Below are positions 27,230-37,132 of a stretch of 64,000 bases of DNA, in pieces. The stretch spans positions 1,225,501 through 1,289,500 of the forward strand of contig NZ_QFFF01000001.1 of assembly GCF_003129465.1 (NCBI RefSeq), given 5' to 3'. The DNA comes from Sphingosinicella humi (GTDB lineage Bacteria; Pseudomonadota; Alphaproteobacteria; Sphingomonadales; Sphingomonadaceae). The notes beneath the pieces were generated by a model that ran no database searches, had not been told where the DNA came from, and saw only the letters and a list, made by a program, of their open reading frames with translations. The position numbers were made by a program, and so were the translations under genes. Within the stretch, counting starts at the first letter, position 1. The number at the start of each line of letters is the position of its first letter.

Positions 27230-29764
27230 ATGGCATCGCGCTTCAATCCGCTCAAGGCCGATGCGCACTGGCAGAAAATCTGGGAGGAGCGGGGCTCCTT
27301 CCACGCCTCCGACGACAGCGCAAAGCCCAAATCCTACGTGCTCGAGATGTTCCCCTATCCCTCGGGGCGCATCCATATGGGCCATGTCCGCAACTACACG
27401 ATGGGAGACGTGCTCGCCCGCTACCGGCGGATGAAGGGGTTCGAAGTGCTCCATCCGATGGGGTGGGACGCCTTCGGCATGCCGGCCGAAAATGCCGCGA
27501 TGGAAAAGAAGGTCCATCCCGGCGAGTGGACGAGATCCAATATCGCGACGATGCGGGCGCAGCTGAAGCGGCTCGGATTCGCGCTCGACTGGAGCCGCGA
27601 ACTCGCCACCTGCGAGCCCGATTATTACGGCCATGAGCAGGCGCTGTTTCTCGATCTCTATGAAGCCGGACTCGTCTACCGCAAGCAGAGCGAGGTGAAC
27701 TGGGATCCGGTCGACATGACCGTCCTTGCCAACGAGCAGGTGATCGACGGCCGCGGCTGGCGTTCGGGTGCCTTGGTCGAACGGCGCAAATTGAGCCAGT
27801 GGTTCCTCAAGATCACCGACTTCGCCGAGGAGCTGCTCGACGGTCTCGACGATCTCGAACAGTGGCCGGACAAGGTCCGGCTGATGCAGGAAAACTGGAT
27901 CGGCAAGAGCCAGGGCCTGCGATTCCGCTTCCGCCTCGGCGAGCCCGTGGCCGGCGCGGAGGAGTTCGAGGTCTTCACGACGCGACCGGACACGATCTTC
28001 GGCGCCAGCTTCGCCGCGATCTCGCCGGACCACCCGATCGCCGCGGCACTGGCGGAAGGGAATGAGGCGCTCGCCGCCTTCATCAAGGAGTGCAAGGCCG
28101 GCGGCACCACGGCCGCGGCGCTCGAGACGGCGGAGAAGAAGGGCTTCGACACTGGCGCGACCGTCGTGCATCCCTTCGATCCCGAGTGGCGGCTGCCGCT
28201 CTACGTCGCCAATTTCGTGCTGATGGACTATGGCACCGGCGCCGTCTTCGGCTGCCCGGCTCACGACCAGCGCGATCTGGATTTCGCCCGCAAATATGGC
28301 CTGCCGGTGACGCGGGTGGTCGCTGCCACAGTCGACGAGGCGGATGAGGCGATCGGGGAAGAGGCCTATTCCGGCCCCGGCCTGCTGGTAAATTCGCGCT
28401 TTCTCGACGGGCTTCCGGCCGCCGACGGCATCAGGGAGGTCATCCATCGCGCCGAGGAAGAGGGCTGGGGCGAGGGCACGACCGTATGGCGCCTGCGCGA
28501 CTGGGGCGTGTCGCGCCAGCGCTACTGGGGCACGCCGATCCCGATCATCCACTGCGAAGCCTGCGGACCGGTGCCGGTGCCGCGCGACCAGCTGCCGGTC
28601 GTGCTTCCCGAAGATGTGAGCTTCGACATCCCCGGCAACCCGCTCGATCGCCACCCGAGCTGGGCGAAGGCCTCTTGCCCGAGCTGCGGCGGCCCGGCGC
28701 GCCGGGAAACCGACACGCTCGATACCTTCGTCGATTCGAGCTGGTATTTCATCCGTTTCGCCAGCCAGCCGGACGATGAGCCCTTCGACAAGGCGGTGGC
28801 CGAGAGCTGGCTGCCGGTCGGCCAGTATATCGGCGGCGTCGAGCATGCGATCCTCCACCTCCTCTACGCCCGCTTCTGGACGCGTGCGCTGAAGCGGATC
28901 GGCCGCCTCGACATCGACGAGCCGTTCAAGGGCCTCTTCACCCAGGGCATGGTCACGCACGAGACCTATCGGGCTGCGGACGGCCGCTGGCTGAGCCCGG
29001 ACGAGGTCGAAGAGCGGGATGGTGGGCTCGTCGAGACGGAGACCGGACAGCCGGTCGAGACCGGGCGCATCGAGAAGATGTCCAAGTCGAAGAAGAACAC
29101 CGTCGATCCGGAGCCGATCGTCGAACAATATGGCGCCGACGCCGTGCGCTGGTTCATGCTGTCCGACAGCCCGCCCGAACGCGACCTTGCCTGGAGCGAG
29201 GCCGGCATCGAGGGCGCCTGGCGCTTCGTGCAGCGGCTGTGGCGGATGAGCGAAGAAGGCGGCTCCTCCTCCACCTGGCTCGGCGGCGGCGAGGACATTG
29301 CGCTCGATCGCAAGCTCCACCAGACCATCGCCAGCGTCGCCGTCAACATTGAATCACTAGCCTTCAACAAGGCCGTGGCGAATATCTACGCCCTCGCCAA
29401 CGCGATCGAGAAGGCGCCACCCTCGGCCTCCCGCTCGGCCGCGCTCGAGACGCTGCTGCTGCTCGTCGCACCGATGGTGCCGCATCTGGCGGAGGAAGCC
29501 TGGGCCGCGCTGGGACGCGAGGGCCTGATCGCCGACCAGGCCTGGCCCGAAGCCAACCCGGCCCTGCTCGTCGAGGATCAGGTGACGATCGCCGTCCAGG
29601 TGAACGGTAAGCTTCGCGACACGATCACCGCACCCAAGGGTGCACCGCGCGAAACAGTCGAGGAAATGGCCCTCACCTCGGAAAAGATCGTGCGCGTTCT
29701 CGAAGGCAAGGCGCCGCGCAAGGTGATCGTCGTGCCCGACCGGCTGGTGAACCTCGTCGCATGA
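27230..29764 (+). CDS. leuS: Leucyl-tRNA synthetase
   Basis: 844-residue class I synthetase. HIGH-like motif [12 protein letters not shown] at about residue 48, CP1 editing domain with conserved [20 protein letters not shown] and Asp-rich [13 protein letters not shown], zinc-like CEACGP and CPSCGG cysteines, KMSKS motif [12 protein letters not shown] at about 615, anticodon-binding helical domain and the C-terminal VQVNGKLRD region. Length is standard. Its stop overlaps the lptE start (ATGA), coupling it to LPS assembly and DNA polymerase delta genes downstream. Confidence 0.98.
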   Translation: MASRFNPLKADAHWQKIWEERGSFHASDDSAKPKSYVLEMFPYPSGRIHMGHVRNYTMGDVLARYRRMKGFEVLHPMGWDAFGMPAENAAMEKKVHPGEWTRSNIATMRAQLKRLGFALDWSRELATCEPDYYGHEQALFLDLYEAGLVYRKQSEVNWDPVDMTVLANEQVIDGRGWRSGALVERRKLSQWFLKITDFAEELLDGLDDLEQWPDKVRLMQENWIGKSQGLRFRFRLGEPVAGAEEFEVFTTRPDTIFGASFAAISPDHPIAAALAEGNEALAAFIKECKAGGTTAAALETAEKKGFDTGATVVHPFDPEWRLPLYVANFVLMDYGTGAVFGCPAHDQRDLDFARKYGLPVTRVVAATVDEADEAIGEEAYSGPGLLVNSRFLDGLPAADGIREVIHRAEEEGWGEGTTVWRLRDWGVSRQRYWGTPIPIIHCEACGPVPVPRDQLPVVLPEDVSFDIPGNPLDRHPSWAKASCPSCGGPARRETDTLDTFVDSSWYFIRFASQPDDEPFDKAVAESWLPVGQYIGGVEHAILHLLYARFWTRALKRIGRLDIDEPFKGLFTQGMVTHETYRAADGRWLSPDEVEERDGGLVETETGQPVETGRIEKMSKSKKNTVDPEPIVEQYGADAVRWFMLSDSPPERDLAWSEAGIEGAWRFVQRLWRMSEEGGSSSTWLGGGEDIALDRKLHQTIASVAVNIESLAFNKAVANIYALANAIEKAPPSASRSAALETLLLLVAPMVPHLAEEAWAALGREGLIADQAWPEANPALLVEDQVTIAVQVNGKLRDTITAPKGAPRETVEEMALTSEKIVRVLEGKAPRKVIVVPDRLVNLVA

Positions 29765-30252
29765 CGCGACTCGCCCTCCTGGCTCTGCTGCTGCTTGGCG
29801 GGTGCACGCTGAGGCCGCTTTATAGCGGGGGCGGGGACGGCGCGGTTGCCAGCACCTTGCGCTCGATCGAGGTCGCGCCGATCGAGGGCCGCGCCGGCTG
29901 GCTCGTCAGGACCGCGCTCGAGGAGCGACTGGGGCACAACGGGGGAACGCCGCGCTACCGCCTCCAGATCGAGCTCGACGATGACATAACCGGCTTCGGC
30001 ATCCGCGCCGACAATGCCGTGACTCGCGAGCGGCGGACGTTGCGGGCCCGCTACCAGCTGGTCGATGCCTCGCTGGGTACGGTGCTGGTCGACGCCACCG
30101 CCGGATCGGACGCCGGGGTCGACGTCGTCGGCTCGGAATATGCGACCGTCGCCGCCGAGCAGACGGCGCTCGAGCGTCTGTCCGAACAAGTTGCCGACCA
30201 GATCGTCTCCCGCATCGGCCTCTACGTGGCGCGCACCGGCGAGGGGCAGTGA
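29761..30252 (+). CDS. lptE: LPS assembly lipoprotein LptE
   Basis: 163-residue outer-membrane lipoprotein with lipobox [12 protein letters not shown] (Cys about residue 15). LptE plugs the LptD barrel and delivers lipopolysaccharide to the cell surface. Sequence conservation is low, but [23 protein letters not shown] and the helix ending ...[13 protein letters not shown] fit the family, and the leuS-lptE-holA order is diagnostic. ATGA overlap with leuS and GTGA overlap with holA. Confidence 0.9.
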   Translation: MTRLALLALLLLGGCTLRPLYSGGGDGAVASTLRSIEVAPIEGRAGWLVRTALEERLGHNGGTPRYRLQIELDDDITGFGIRADNAVTRERRTLRARYQLVDASLGTVLVDATAGSDAGVDVVGSEYATVAAEQTALERLSEQVADQIVSRIGLYVARTGEGQ

Positions 30253-31274
30253 AGGCCAACAAAGCGGAGATCGAGCGGGCGCTGAAGGCGCCGACCGCCG
30301 AAACACGCCTGTTCCTGCTGCACGGGCCGGATGAGGCGGGCTCCCGAGCATTGGCGAAGCGCCTCGCGGCGGCAATGGGCGAAGAGGCGGAACGCATCGA
30401 CCTCAGCGGCGCTGAACTCAAGGCGGATCCGGCGAGGCTGGCGGACGAAGCGGCCGCCATCTCCCTGTTCGGCGGCGCCCGCTACATCGTCGTGGAGGCA
30501 ACCGGGGACGAAGTGCTCGCCGCCGTGGAGGCGCTGATCGAGGCGCCAACGGCGGGCAATCCGGTCGTCATCGTCGCGGGAGCGCTCAAGCCGTCGTCGA
30601 AGCTGCTGAAGCTGGCGCTGGCGCAACGATCGGCGCTCGCCTTCGCCAGCTACGCGCCCGAGGGTCGCGATGCAGATCGGCTGGTGATCGAGATGGGGCG
30701 CGAGCAGGGCCTCACCGCCCGGCCGGACGTGGCGCGGCGGATCGCCGAGGGGACCGGCGGCAACCGGGCGCTCATCGCCCAGGAGCTGGCCAAGTTCGCC
30801 CTCTACCTCGACGCCGCGCCGGAGCGGCCACAGCCGCTCGATCACGACGCAATCGACGCCGTGGGCGCCGCGGGGGAAGGGGGCGATCTGAGCCGCCTCG
30901 TCGACAGCGTCAGCGGCGGCGATGCGGCGACTCTGCAGGCCGAGTTGCTGCGGCTGAAGAGCGAAGGGGTGGAAGGCATATCGCTGATCCGCGCGGTGCT
31001 GCGGCGAATGACGCTGCTGGCCCGGCTCCGCGCCGAGGTCGAGCGCGGCAACAGCGTCGCGGCCGTGATGGGATCGCAAGGCAAAGCCATATTCTGGAAG
31101 GAAAGGGACGCGGTCGCGGCGCAGCTGTCGCGCTGGCGATCGGACCTGATCGCCAAGGGCATGACCCGCCTGCTGGACGCGGAGCGGCAAGTGAAGGCCT
31201 CGGGCGGGCTCGGACCGATAGCCGCCGACGAGGAGCTGTTCGCGATTTGCCGGCAGGCCGCTCGGCTGCGCTAA
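30249..31274 (+). CDS. holA: DNA polymerase III subunit delta
   Basis: 341-residue clamp-loader wrench subunit that opens the beta clamp. RecQ-like AAA+ fold without a functional P-loop: LFLLHGPDEAGSRALAKRLA, DEAAAISLFGGARYIVVEA, and C-terminal collar helices (GLGPIAADEELFAICRQAA). Start is GTG 30249, overlapping the lptE stop (GTGA). Final gene of the leuS operon, convergent with parB across 13 bp. Confidence 0.93.
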   Translation: MKANKAEIERALKAPTAETRLFLLHGPDEAGSRALAKRLAAAMGEEAERIDLSGAELKADPARLADEAAAISLFGGARYIVVEATGDEVLAAVEALIEAPTAGNPVVIVAGALKPSSKLLKLALAQRSALAFASYAPEGRDADRLVIEMGREQGLTARPDVARRIAEGTGGNRALIAQELAKFALYLDAAPERPQPLDHDAIDAVGAAGEGGDLSRLVDSVSGGDAATLQAELLRLKSEGVEGISLIRAVLRRMTLLARLRAEVERGNSVAAVMGSQGKAIFWKERDAVAAQLSRWRSDLIAKGMTRLLDAERQVKASGGLGPIAADEELFAICRQAARLR

Positions 31275-31287
31275 ACCCGCGAGTGCC

Positions 31288-32178
31288 CTATATCTTCTCG
31301 CCGCTGAGGCGCTGGCAGATCATGTCGAGCTGATCGAGCGAGGAGTAGCCGAGCGCGACGGTGCCGCCGTCGGGCCGGTGGCTGATCTTGACCTTAAGGC
31401 CGAGCATGTCGCCCAGTTGCCGCTCCAACGCCTCGATGTCGGCGCTGGCGCCCTTGAACTCCATCTTGCCGAGGCGCGCCTTGCGGGGCTTGTCCGCCCT
31501 GACGAGCTTCTCCGTTTCGCGCACCGAGAGATCGCGGTTGATCACCTCCAGCGCGAGGCTTTCCGGATCGTCTGCTGGAATGAGCGCTCGGGCGTGGCCC
31601 ATACTCAGCTCGCCGGAGGCGACATAGGCTCGGACCTTCTGGGGAAGATCGAGCAATCTCAATAGGTTAGCCACGTGACTGCGTGACTTGTGGACGAGCC
31701 GGCCAAGCGCTTCCTGGGTATGGCCGAACTCGTCGATCAGCCGCTTATAAGCCTCGGCCTCCTCGATCGCGTTGAGGTCCTGACGCTGGATATTCTCGAC
31801 GATCGCGACTTCAAGGGTCTCGACATCGTCGAAATCGCGCACCACCGCCGGGACTTCGTGCAGCCGCGCCTTCTGGGCCGCCCGCCAGCGCCGCTCGCCG
31901 GCGACAATCTGATAGCCATCGCCCAGCGGCCGAACGACGATCGGCTGGATCAGCCCGCGGGATCGGATCGATTCCCCCAGCTCCGCCAGCGCCTCCTCGT
32001 CGAAATGGCGCCGCGGCTGATCGGGGTGAGGGGCAATGGCGGCCACGGGCAGCATCTGGATGCCGCCGCGTGGGCTGGCACCAGATACCGACGCTTCCTG
32101 TTCGACCTCGCCCAGGAGCGACGAGAGGCCGCGGCCGAGCCCGGTGTGGCGCTTGCGGAGGGGAGCTTCGTCGTTCAT
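31288..32178 (-). CDS. parB: Chromosome-partitioning protein ParB
   Basis: 296-residue parS-binding CTPase. N-terminal GRGLSSLLGEVE, the ParB/Srx CTP-binding domain with YQIVAGERRWRAAQKARLHE (GERR motif) and NIQRQDLNAIEEAEAYKRL, the helix-turn-helix TQEALGRLVHKSRSHVANLL with SMGHARAL, and a C-terminal dimerisation domain. It spreads from parS as a sliding clamp and is segregated by ParA. Two perfect parS palindromes lie 1.4 and 3.3 kb upstream. ATGA overlap with parA. Confidence 0.97.
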   Translation of the reverse strand: MNDEAPLRKRHTGLGRGLSSLLGEVEQEASVSGASPRGGIQMLPVAAIAPHPDQPRRHFDEEALAELGESIRSRGLIQPIVVRPLGDGYQIVAGERRWRAAQKARLHEVPAVVRDFDDVETLEVAIVENIQRQDLNAIEEAEAYKRLIDEFGHTQEALGRLVHKSRSHVANLLRLLDLPQKVRAYVASGELSMGHARALIPADDPESLALEVINRDLSVRETEKLVRADKPRKARLGKMEFKGASADIEALERQLGDMLGLKVKISHRPDGGTVALGYSSLDQLDMICQRLSGEKI

Positions 32179-32957
32179 GCGGCCTCCGCCGGCTTGGGCA
32201 GGCGGCCGATCAGCTCGCGGGCGAGGGACATATAGGCTTCCGATCCCGGACAGCGATGGTCGTAGATGAGCGCGGGGAGGCCGTGGCTCGGTGCTTCGGA
32301 CAAGCGCACATTGCGCGGGATGACCGTCTCGAACACCACCTTGCCCAGAACGGCGCGGACATCGTCGGCAACCTGGGAGGAGAGATTGTTGCGGCGGTCG
32401 TACATGGTGAGCGCCACGCCGAGGATGGAAAGCCCCCGGTTGAAGCCCGAGCGGACCCGCTCCACCGTCTTCAAAAGCTGGCTAAGCCCTTCCAGCGCAA
32501 AGAATTCTGCCTGGAGCGGCACGAGAATGGAGTGCGAAGCGACGAGCGCGTTGACGGTGAGCAAGCCGAGCGAGGGCGGGCAATCGATGAGGCAGATGTC
32601 CCAGCGGCCCGGCGGCGCGCCGTCGAGCGCCTCCTCGAGCCGGTGGGTCCGCCGCTGATAGTCGATGAGCTCGATCTCCGCACCGGATAGATCGACCGTG
32701 GCCGGTACCAGATCGAGCCGGGGCACGCGAGTCGTCGTCACCGCCTCTTCCAGCGCGCAATCGCCCCTCAGCAGCTCGTAGCTCGATCGCTCGCGATGGG
32801 CATGGTCGACGCCGAGCCCCGTCGACGCATTGCCCTGTGGATCCAGATCGACGAGCAGCACCTTCCAACCGGTTGCCGCCAGGGCTGTCGCGAGATTGAT
32901 GGCGGTCGTGGTCTTGCCGACGCCCCCCTTCTGGTTGGCCACTGCAATTCTTATCAT
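32175..32957 (-). CDS. parA: Chromosome-partitioning ATPase ParA
   Basis: 260-residue deviant Walker ATPase. MIRIAVANQKGGVGKTTTAI carries the deviant P-loop KGGVGKT, DLDPQGNASTGLG the A' motif, and YDVLIDCPP-like sequence CLIDCPPSLGLLTVNALVAS the B motif. It forms a nucleoid gradient that pulls ParB/parS complexes after replication from the nearby origin. ATGA overlaps join it to rsmG upstream and parB downstream. Confidence 0.97.
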   Translation of the reverse strand: MIRIAVANQKGGVGKTTTAINLATALAATGWKVLLVDLDPQGNASTGLGVDHAHRERSSYELLRGDCALEEAVTTTRVPRLDLVPATVDLSGAEIELIDYQRRTHRLEEALDGAPPGRWDICLIDCPPSLGLLTVNALVASHSILVPLQAEFFALEGLSQLLKTVERVRSGFNRGLSILGVALTMYDRRNNLSSQVADDVRAVLGKVVFETVIPRNVRLSEAPSHGLPALIYDHRCPGSEAYMSLARELIGRLPKPAEAA

Positions 32958-33601
32958 CGCGCGCGCTTCCCCTTGCCCCGACGACGAACCTGCTCCGCGA
33001 CGATGATTCCGGCCTCAGCGTCGGTGATACTGGGTTCGATCCGGAACGCACCCTGCCATGAAGATTCGGCCGCTTCCAGTTCCGACTGCGCATTTCGGCC
33101 CTTGGGAAGGACCCAGCGTGTCTCAGGCGTGGCGAATCGCTCCCCGAGAGCCAATAATTTGTCGAGCGGCGCAAAGGCGCGGGCGCTGATCACGTCGAAC
33201 GTCCGAGCTTCCATCCGCTCGACCTTGACCGGCTCGATCTCGCAGCGCCCGGCGATACCCAGCACCGCCGTGGCTTGGTGCAGAAACTCCACCCGCTTTT
33301 TGCGCTCTTCGACCATCGTCACTGGGCCATGATGGAGCAGCGCCACGATCAGTCCTGGAAAACCCGCGCCCGTGCCGAGATCCAGCCATCGAGAGTCGGC
33401 ACAGTCTGGCGCGAGCCGGAGGAGTTGCGCCGAATCAACGATATGCCGCTCCCAGACATGGTCGAGACTGGTGCGTGAGACGAGATTCTGGCGTTCGTTC
33501 TCGTCTTTCAAAAAGTTAACAAATTCTTGCAGCCGGCCCAGTGTTTCACGTGAAACATCGCAATGGTCGACCAGCCACTGCCGCGCCTCCCCCTCGTTCA
33601 T
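32954..33601 (-). CDS. rsmG: 16S rRNA (guanine-527-N7)-methyltransferase RsmG
   Basis: 215-residue AdoMet methyltransferase for G527 of 16S rRNA; loss gives low-level streptomycin resistance in other bacteria. AdoMet motif WLDLGTGAGFPGLIVALLH, preceded by NLVSRTSLDHVWERHIVDSA; ISARAFAPLDKLLALG and WVLPKGRNAQSELEAAE complete the fold. Start at 33601 overlaps the mnmG stop (ATGA). Codons for DVSRET near residue 15 double as a perfect parS site. Confidence 0.96.
   Translation of the reverse strand: MNEGEARQWLVDHCDVSRETLGRLQEFVNFLKDENERQNLVSRTSLDHVWERHIVDSAQLLRLAPDCADSRWLDLGTGAGFPGLIVALLHHGPVTMVEERKKRVEFLHQATAVLGIAGRCEIEPVKVERMEARTFDVISARAFAPLDKLLALGERFATPETRWVLPKGRNAQSELEAAESSWQGAFRIEPSITDAEAGIIVAEQVRRRGKGKRAR
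33542..33557. promoter_or_regulatory. parS centromere site 1
   Basis: TGTTTCACGTGAAACA, a perfect 16-bp palindrome identical to the bacterial ParB-binding consensus. It lies within the 5' coding part of rsmG and fixes the DVSRET peptide there. About 9.5 kb from the oriC candidate and 1.4 kb from parB. Confidence 0.93.
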
Positions 33602-35466
33602 CAGGCGGCCTTGCGTCGGGCGTGCACGAGAATCGCAGCCAAGGCCGCGGGAGTCACGCCCCGCACGCGACTGGCCGCGCCCAGGCTGGGCGGCCGCGTC
33701 GTCGAAAGACGTTCCACCATTTCGGTCGAGAGGCCGGGAACGCTGCGATAATCGAAATCCTCGGGAATGCGGACGGCCTCGTCCGCTCGTAGCTTGGCGA
33801 TCTCCGCCTGCTGCCGCGCGACATAGGGAGCGTAGCGATGATCCTGAATGGCTTCGTCGAGCGCAGCCGAATCGCAAGGGGCGAGGGCAGGGGCGACTCG
33901 AATCAGGCCGTCGCGATCCAGCTCGGGAAAGCGGAGCCATTCCGCCAGGCTCCGCTTGACGCCGTCGTCCCGGACCGCGACGCCGCCGTCGTTGAGTTGG
34001 CGCCCGCTGAAGTGCGGGGCCAGATGCGCTTCGACGGCCGCGCGCCGCTCCCGGGACTCGGCAAAGGCGCGGCGTCGCTCGGCGGAGACGCAACCGGCGG
34101 CAATCGCCTGCGGGGTGAGACGGGCGTCGGCATTGTCGGCGCGCAGGCGCAGTCGATATTCCGCGCGGGCGGTGAGCATGCGATAGGGTTCCGTGACCCC
34201 CTGCAGCACAAGATCGTCCACCATAACGCCGATATAGCTTTCGCTGCGATCGAACAGCACCGGGGCCTGTCCCGCCACCGCTGCAGCGGCATTGACCCCC
34301 GCGACAAGCCCCTGCGCCGCCGCCTCCTCATAACCGGTCGTGCCATTGATCTGGCCGGCGAGATAAAGTCCCTCGATCCAGTCCGGACGGACCGCCAAAG
34401 TCGGCGTGAGGATGCGGGGGTCGATATAATCATATTCGACGGCGTAGCCAGGCTGCGCGATCTCGGCCCGCTCGAGCCCCGGCATGGACCGCACCAATAT
34501 CTTCTGCACGTCGACGGGGAGGGAGGTCGAAATGCCGTTCGGATAAATCAGGGGATCGTCCAGACCCTCGGGCTCGAGGAAAACCTGGTGACTCTCGCGG
34601 TCGGCAAAGCGGTGAACCTTGTCCTCGATCGATGGACAGTACCGAGGGCCCACGCCGGTGATCTCTCCCGCAAACAGCGGCGAGCGGTCGAGGTTGGCGC
34701 GGATGATCTCGTGCGTCCGGCGGTTGGTACGCGTGATCGCGCAAAAGAGCTGTGGAGCCGGCCGACCATCACTCATCGATGAAAGTGTCCAGCGCTCATC
34801 GTCCGAGGGCTGCCGCTCCAAGCTAGCCCAATCGATGGTGCGGCCGTCGAGCCTTGGCGGCGTCCCCGTCTTGAGACGCGCCAACGGCAGGTCGAGCGCG
34901 CGGAGCTGGTCCGCCAGCGCCGTGGCCGCGCGTTCACCGACCCGCCCGCCGGCGCATTGGTTCATGCCGAAATGCAGCTTGCCGCCGAGGAAGGTTCCCG
35001 TGGCCAGGATGACGGCCGCGGAGCGCACCTCGCGGCCATCGCCCAGCACCAAGCCGGCCACCCGGCGCGACCCTGCCTCGTCAATCAGGAGCGCGGTCGC
35101 CTCGCCTTCGACGATGGTGAGATTCTCCTGCACCGCCAAGAGCCGCTGGATCGCGGCCTTGTAGCGTCGCCGGTCGGCCTGGACGCGCGGGCCGCGCACT
35201 GCAGCGCCTTTGCTGGCGTTCAGCATCCTATAGTGGATCGCGGCATGGTCGGCCGCGCGTGCGATCAGGCCGTCGAAGGCATCGACCTCGCGGACCAGGT
35301 GCCCCTTGCCGAGACCGCCAATCGCCGGATTGCAGGACATGGCGCCGATCGCCTCGTGCGAGAAGCTGACCAGCGCTACCGACGCGCCCATCCGCGCCGC
35401 GGCGGCGGCGGCTTCGGTGCCGGCATGGCCTCCGCCAACGACGATGATGTCAAAGCTGCTGGGCAT
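33601..35466 (-). CDS. mnmG: tRNA uridine-5-carboxymethylaminomethyl modification FAD enzyme MnmG
   Basis: 621-residue FAD/NADH protein that with MnmE installs cmnm5/nm5 groups at U34 of certain tRNAs. Dinucleotide motif [21 protein letters not shown] at the N-terminus (glycines 12-16), [39 protein letters not shown] with active-site Cys, [20 protein letters not shown], and the C-terminal [16 protein letters not shown] helical domain that binds MnmE. Coupled to rsmG; mnmE is the next gene upstream, the classical origin-linked gidAB/trmE set. Confidence 0.97.
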   Translation of the reverse strand: MPSSFDIIVVGGGHAGTEAAAAAARMGASVALVSFSHEAIGAMSCNPAIGGLGKGHLVREVDAFDGLIARAADHAAIHYRMLNASKGAAVRGPRVQADRRRYKAAIQRLLAVQENLTIVEGEATALLIDEAGSRRVAGLVLGDGREVRSAAVILATGTFLGGKLHFGMNQCAGGRVGERAATALADQLRALDLPLARLKTGTPPRLDGRTIDWASLERQPSDDERWTLSSMSDGRPAPQLFCAITRTNRRTHEIIRANLDRSPLFAGEITGVGPRYCPSIEDKVHRFADRESHQVFLEPEGLDDPLIYPNGISTSLPVDVQKILVRSMPGLERAEIAQPGYAVEYDYIDPRILTPTLAVRPDWIEGLYLAGQINGTTGYEEAAAQGLVAGVNAAAAVAGQAPVLFDRSESYIGVMVDDLVLQGVTEPYRMLTARAEYRLRLRADNADARLTPQAIAAGCVSAERRRAFAESRERRAAVEAHLAPHFSGRQLNDGGVAVRDDGVKRSLAEWLRFPELDRDGLIRVAPALAPCDSAALDEAIQDHRYAPYVARQQAEIAKLRADEAVRIPEDFDYRSVPGLSTEMVERLSTTRPPSLGAASRVRGVTPAALAAILVHARRKAA

Positions 35467-35512
35467 GGCGTGGGCTGTTAGCGGAAGCGCCGCAATTTGT
35501 CATGACCGCCGC

Positions 35513-35528
35513 TGTTCCACGTGGAACA
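35513..35528. promoter_or_regulatory. parS centromere site 2
   Basis: TGTTCCACGTGGAACA, a perfect 16-bp palindrome differing from site 1 only by symmetric changes at one position per arm. It lies in the 64-bp gap between mnmE and mnmG, just after the mnmE stop. This variant is known as a functional parS in other bacteria. Confidence 0.85.
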
Positions 35529-35530
35529 GT

Positions 35531-36823
35531 TTATTTACCAATGCAGAAGGTCCCGAACAGCGCGTCCAGCATGTCCTCGACTCCAGCGCGGCCGGTGATC
35601 CGATCGAGCGATCCCCGCGCCACCCGGAGCGACTCTGCGGCGAGAATCGGATCATGCGGCGATTGAGCCTCCCGAAGATGCTCAAGCACGTCGCGCAGAA
35701 TCGCCTGGTGGCGGGCGTTGATCGCCAGCTCGCCCTCGCGCGGAAGAAGCCCGGCCGAGCGCTCGCGGAGCAAGGCAATCAGGTCGTCGATCCCGGCCCC
35801 GGTCACGACCGACACGCGGCAGTCGGCTTTTGGATCGGCGTCGTTTATGTCGGCCTTGGACTGGACGCGGATCGAGCGCCCCGGATCGGGGGAGGCCTCC
35901 GGATCGCCCAGCCAGAGGATGATGTCGGCGGCTTCGAGGCTGGCGCGGGCACGCTCGACGCCGATCGTCTCGATCACGTCGCCGGTTTCCCGCAGCCCCG
36001 CCGTGTCGATCAACAGAAAGGGCGCGCCGCCGATCGCCGTCGGCGCTTCCACCAGATCCCGAGTCGTCCCCGGTATGGCCGACGTGATCGCCGCCTCTCG
36101 CCCAACCAACACATTGAGAAGGCTTGATTTACCCGCGTTGGGCGGACCCGCGATGACGGTTCGGACGCCATCGCGCAGCCGTTCGATCGACGGCCTTGCC
36201 AGCGCCGCCCCCACTTCGGTAGCCAAGGCCCTCAGGGACTCGCTCCAGCCCGACGGGAGATCGGAGCCGACATCGGCCTCGTCGGCGAAGTCGAACACCG
36301 CCTCCAGTTGGGCGCTCAGTGCCAGCAGTGTTCGCTGCCAATCCTCGACCCGGCGGCTCAAGGCGCCGCCGGCGAGCTGAAGCGCCATCCGGCGCTGCGC
36401 CTCGGTCTCGGCCATCAACAGGTCGGCGAGACCCTCGGCTTCGGAGAGGTCGATGCGGCCGTTCTCGAAGGCGCGGCGGGTGAACTCGCCGGGCTCGGCC
36501 GGTCTCAGCCCGCCGACCTGCGCCAAGGCGGCCAGCACCGCGGCGACGACGGAGCGGCCGCCGTGAACATGAAATTCGGCCAGATCCTCGCCCGTCGAGC
36601 TGGTCGGCCCCGGAAACCGCAGGACGAGGGCGCGATCGAGCACATCGCCACCACCGGGGCGGCGAAGCACCGCCAAGCTCGGCCGCCGCGCCTCAGGCAG
36701 GCGCCCGGCCAGCGCTTCCACCGCGGCATCGGCGCGGGGGCCGCTGACCCTGATGACGGCAATGGCGGCGGGCGGCGTTCCGGATGATAGGGCGTAGATG
36801 GTGGCGCCGCGGTCGGCGCTCAC
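35531..36823 (-). CDS. mnmE: tRNA modification GTPase MnmE
   Basis: 430-residue partner of MnmG. N-terminal THF-binding domain (TIYALSSGTPPAAIAVIRVSG, HVHGG), helical domain, inserted G domain with G1 GPPNAGKSSLLNVLVGR, G2/G3 TTRDLVEAP and DTAGLRETGD, and the C-terminal zinc-like/catalytic CIGK. Start at GTG 36823 overlaps the stop of the small DUF6489 gene (GTGA); longer frames have no homology. It operates with MnmG on tRNA U34. Confidence 0.96.
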   Translation of the reverse strand: MSADRGATIYALSSGTPPAAIAVIRVSGPRADAAVEALAGRLPEARRPSLAVLRRPGGGDVLDRALVLRFPGPTSSTGEDLAEFHVHGGRSVVAAVLAALAQVGGLRPAEPGEFTRRAFENGRIDLSEAEGLADLLMAETEAQRRMALQLAGGALSRRVEDWQRTLLALSAQLEAVFDFADEADVGSDLPSGWSESLRALATEVGAALARPSIERLRDGVRTVIAGPPNAGKSSLLNVLVGREAAITSAIPGTTRDLVEAPTAIGGAPFLLIDTAGLRETGDVIETIGVERARASLEAADIILWLGDPEASPDPGRSIRVQSKADINDADPKADCRVSVVTGAGIDDLIALLRERSAGLLPREGELAINARHQAILRDVLEHLREAQSPHDPILAAESLRVARGSLDRITGRAGVEDMLDALFGTFCIGK

Positions 36824-37050
36824 TTCTTGCCGCTCGCCTGCTCGAACATCTGCTTCCAAAAGCCGAGCCCTGCTTCGCTCATCGGCCCCCAACTCTTCAT
36901 CATATCGGTCATCGAATCGGCTGTGATCCCATCCGCCATCATCTTGCGCATTGTCTCGACATAAGCGTCATGGACCGGCGTCAGGTCCGGCAAGCCGAGG
37001 AACCGGCGCGCTTCTTCCGGCGTGCAATCGACGTCGACCGTGACTTTCAT
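36820..37050 (-). CDS. DUF6489-like small protein
   Basis: 76-residue acidic/mixed protein starting MKVTVDVDCTPEEARRFLGL, with DLTPVHDAYVETMRKMMADG and a C-terminal SEAGLGFWKQMFEQA. It resembles the DUF6489 small proteins that sit immediately upstream of mnmE in Sphingomonadales; function unknown. The GTGA overlap with mnmE implies co-translation, so a link with tRNA modification or ribosome biogenesis is possible. The TPEEARRFLGLPD start is reminiscent of proteins with a short amphipathic helix pair. Divergent from the dienelactone hydrolase gene. Confidence 0.7.
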   Translation of the reverse strand: MKVTVDVDCTPEEARRFLGLPDLTPVHDAYVETMRKMMADGITADSMTDMMKSWGPMSEAGLGFWKQMFEQASGKK

Positions 37051-37132
37051 GGGACTAGTCTCCTTGGGCCATTGTCCGCAGGCCGCGCCTTATGTGTATA
37101 GTCTCCGCCCTTACGCAAGAAGGAGGACGCCG

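Noticed and set aside
27164-29320. Very long open frame (over 700 codons) antisense to leuS
   Set aside because: Shadow of GC-rich codon use; leuS on the plus strand is unmistakable and the antisense product has no family-like motif.
31672-31677. CACGTG core inside parB as a third parS
   Set aside because: Flanks do not extend to the 16-bp palindrome.
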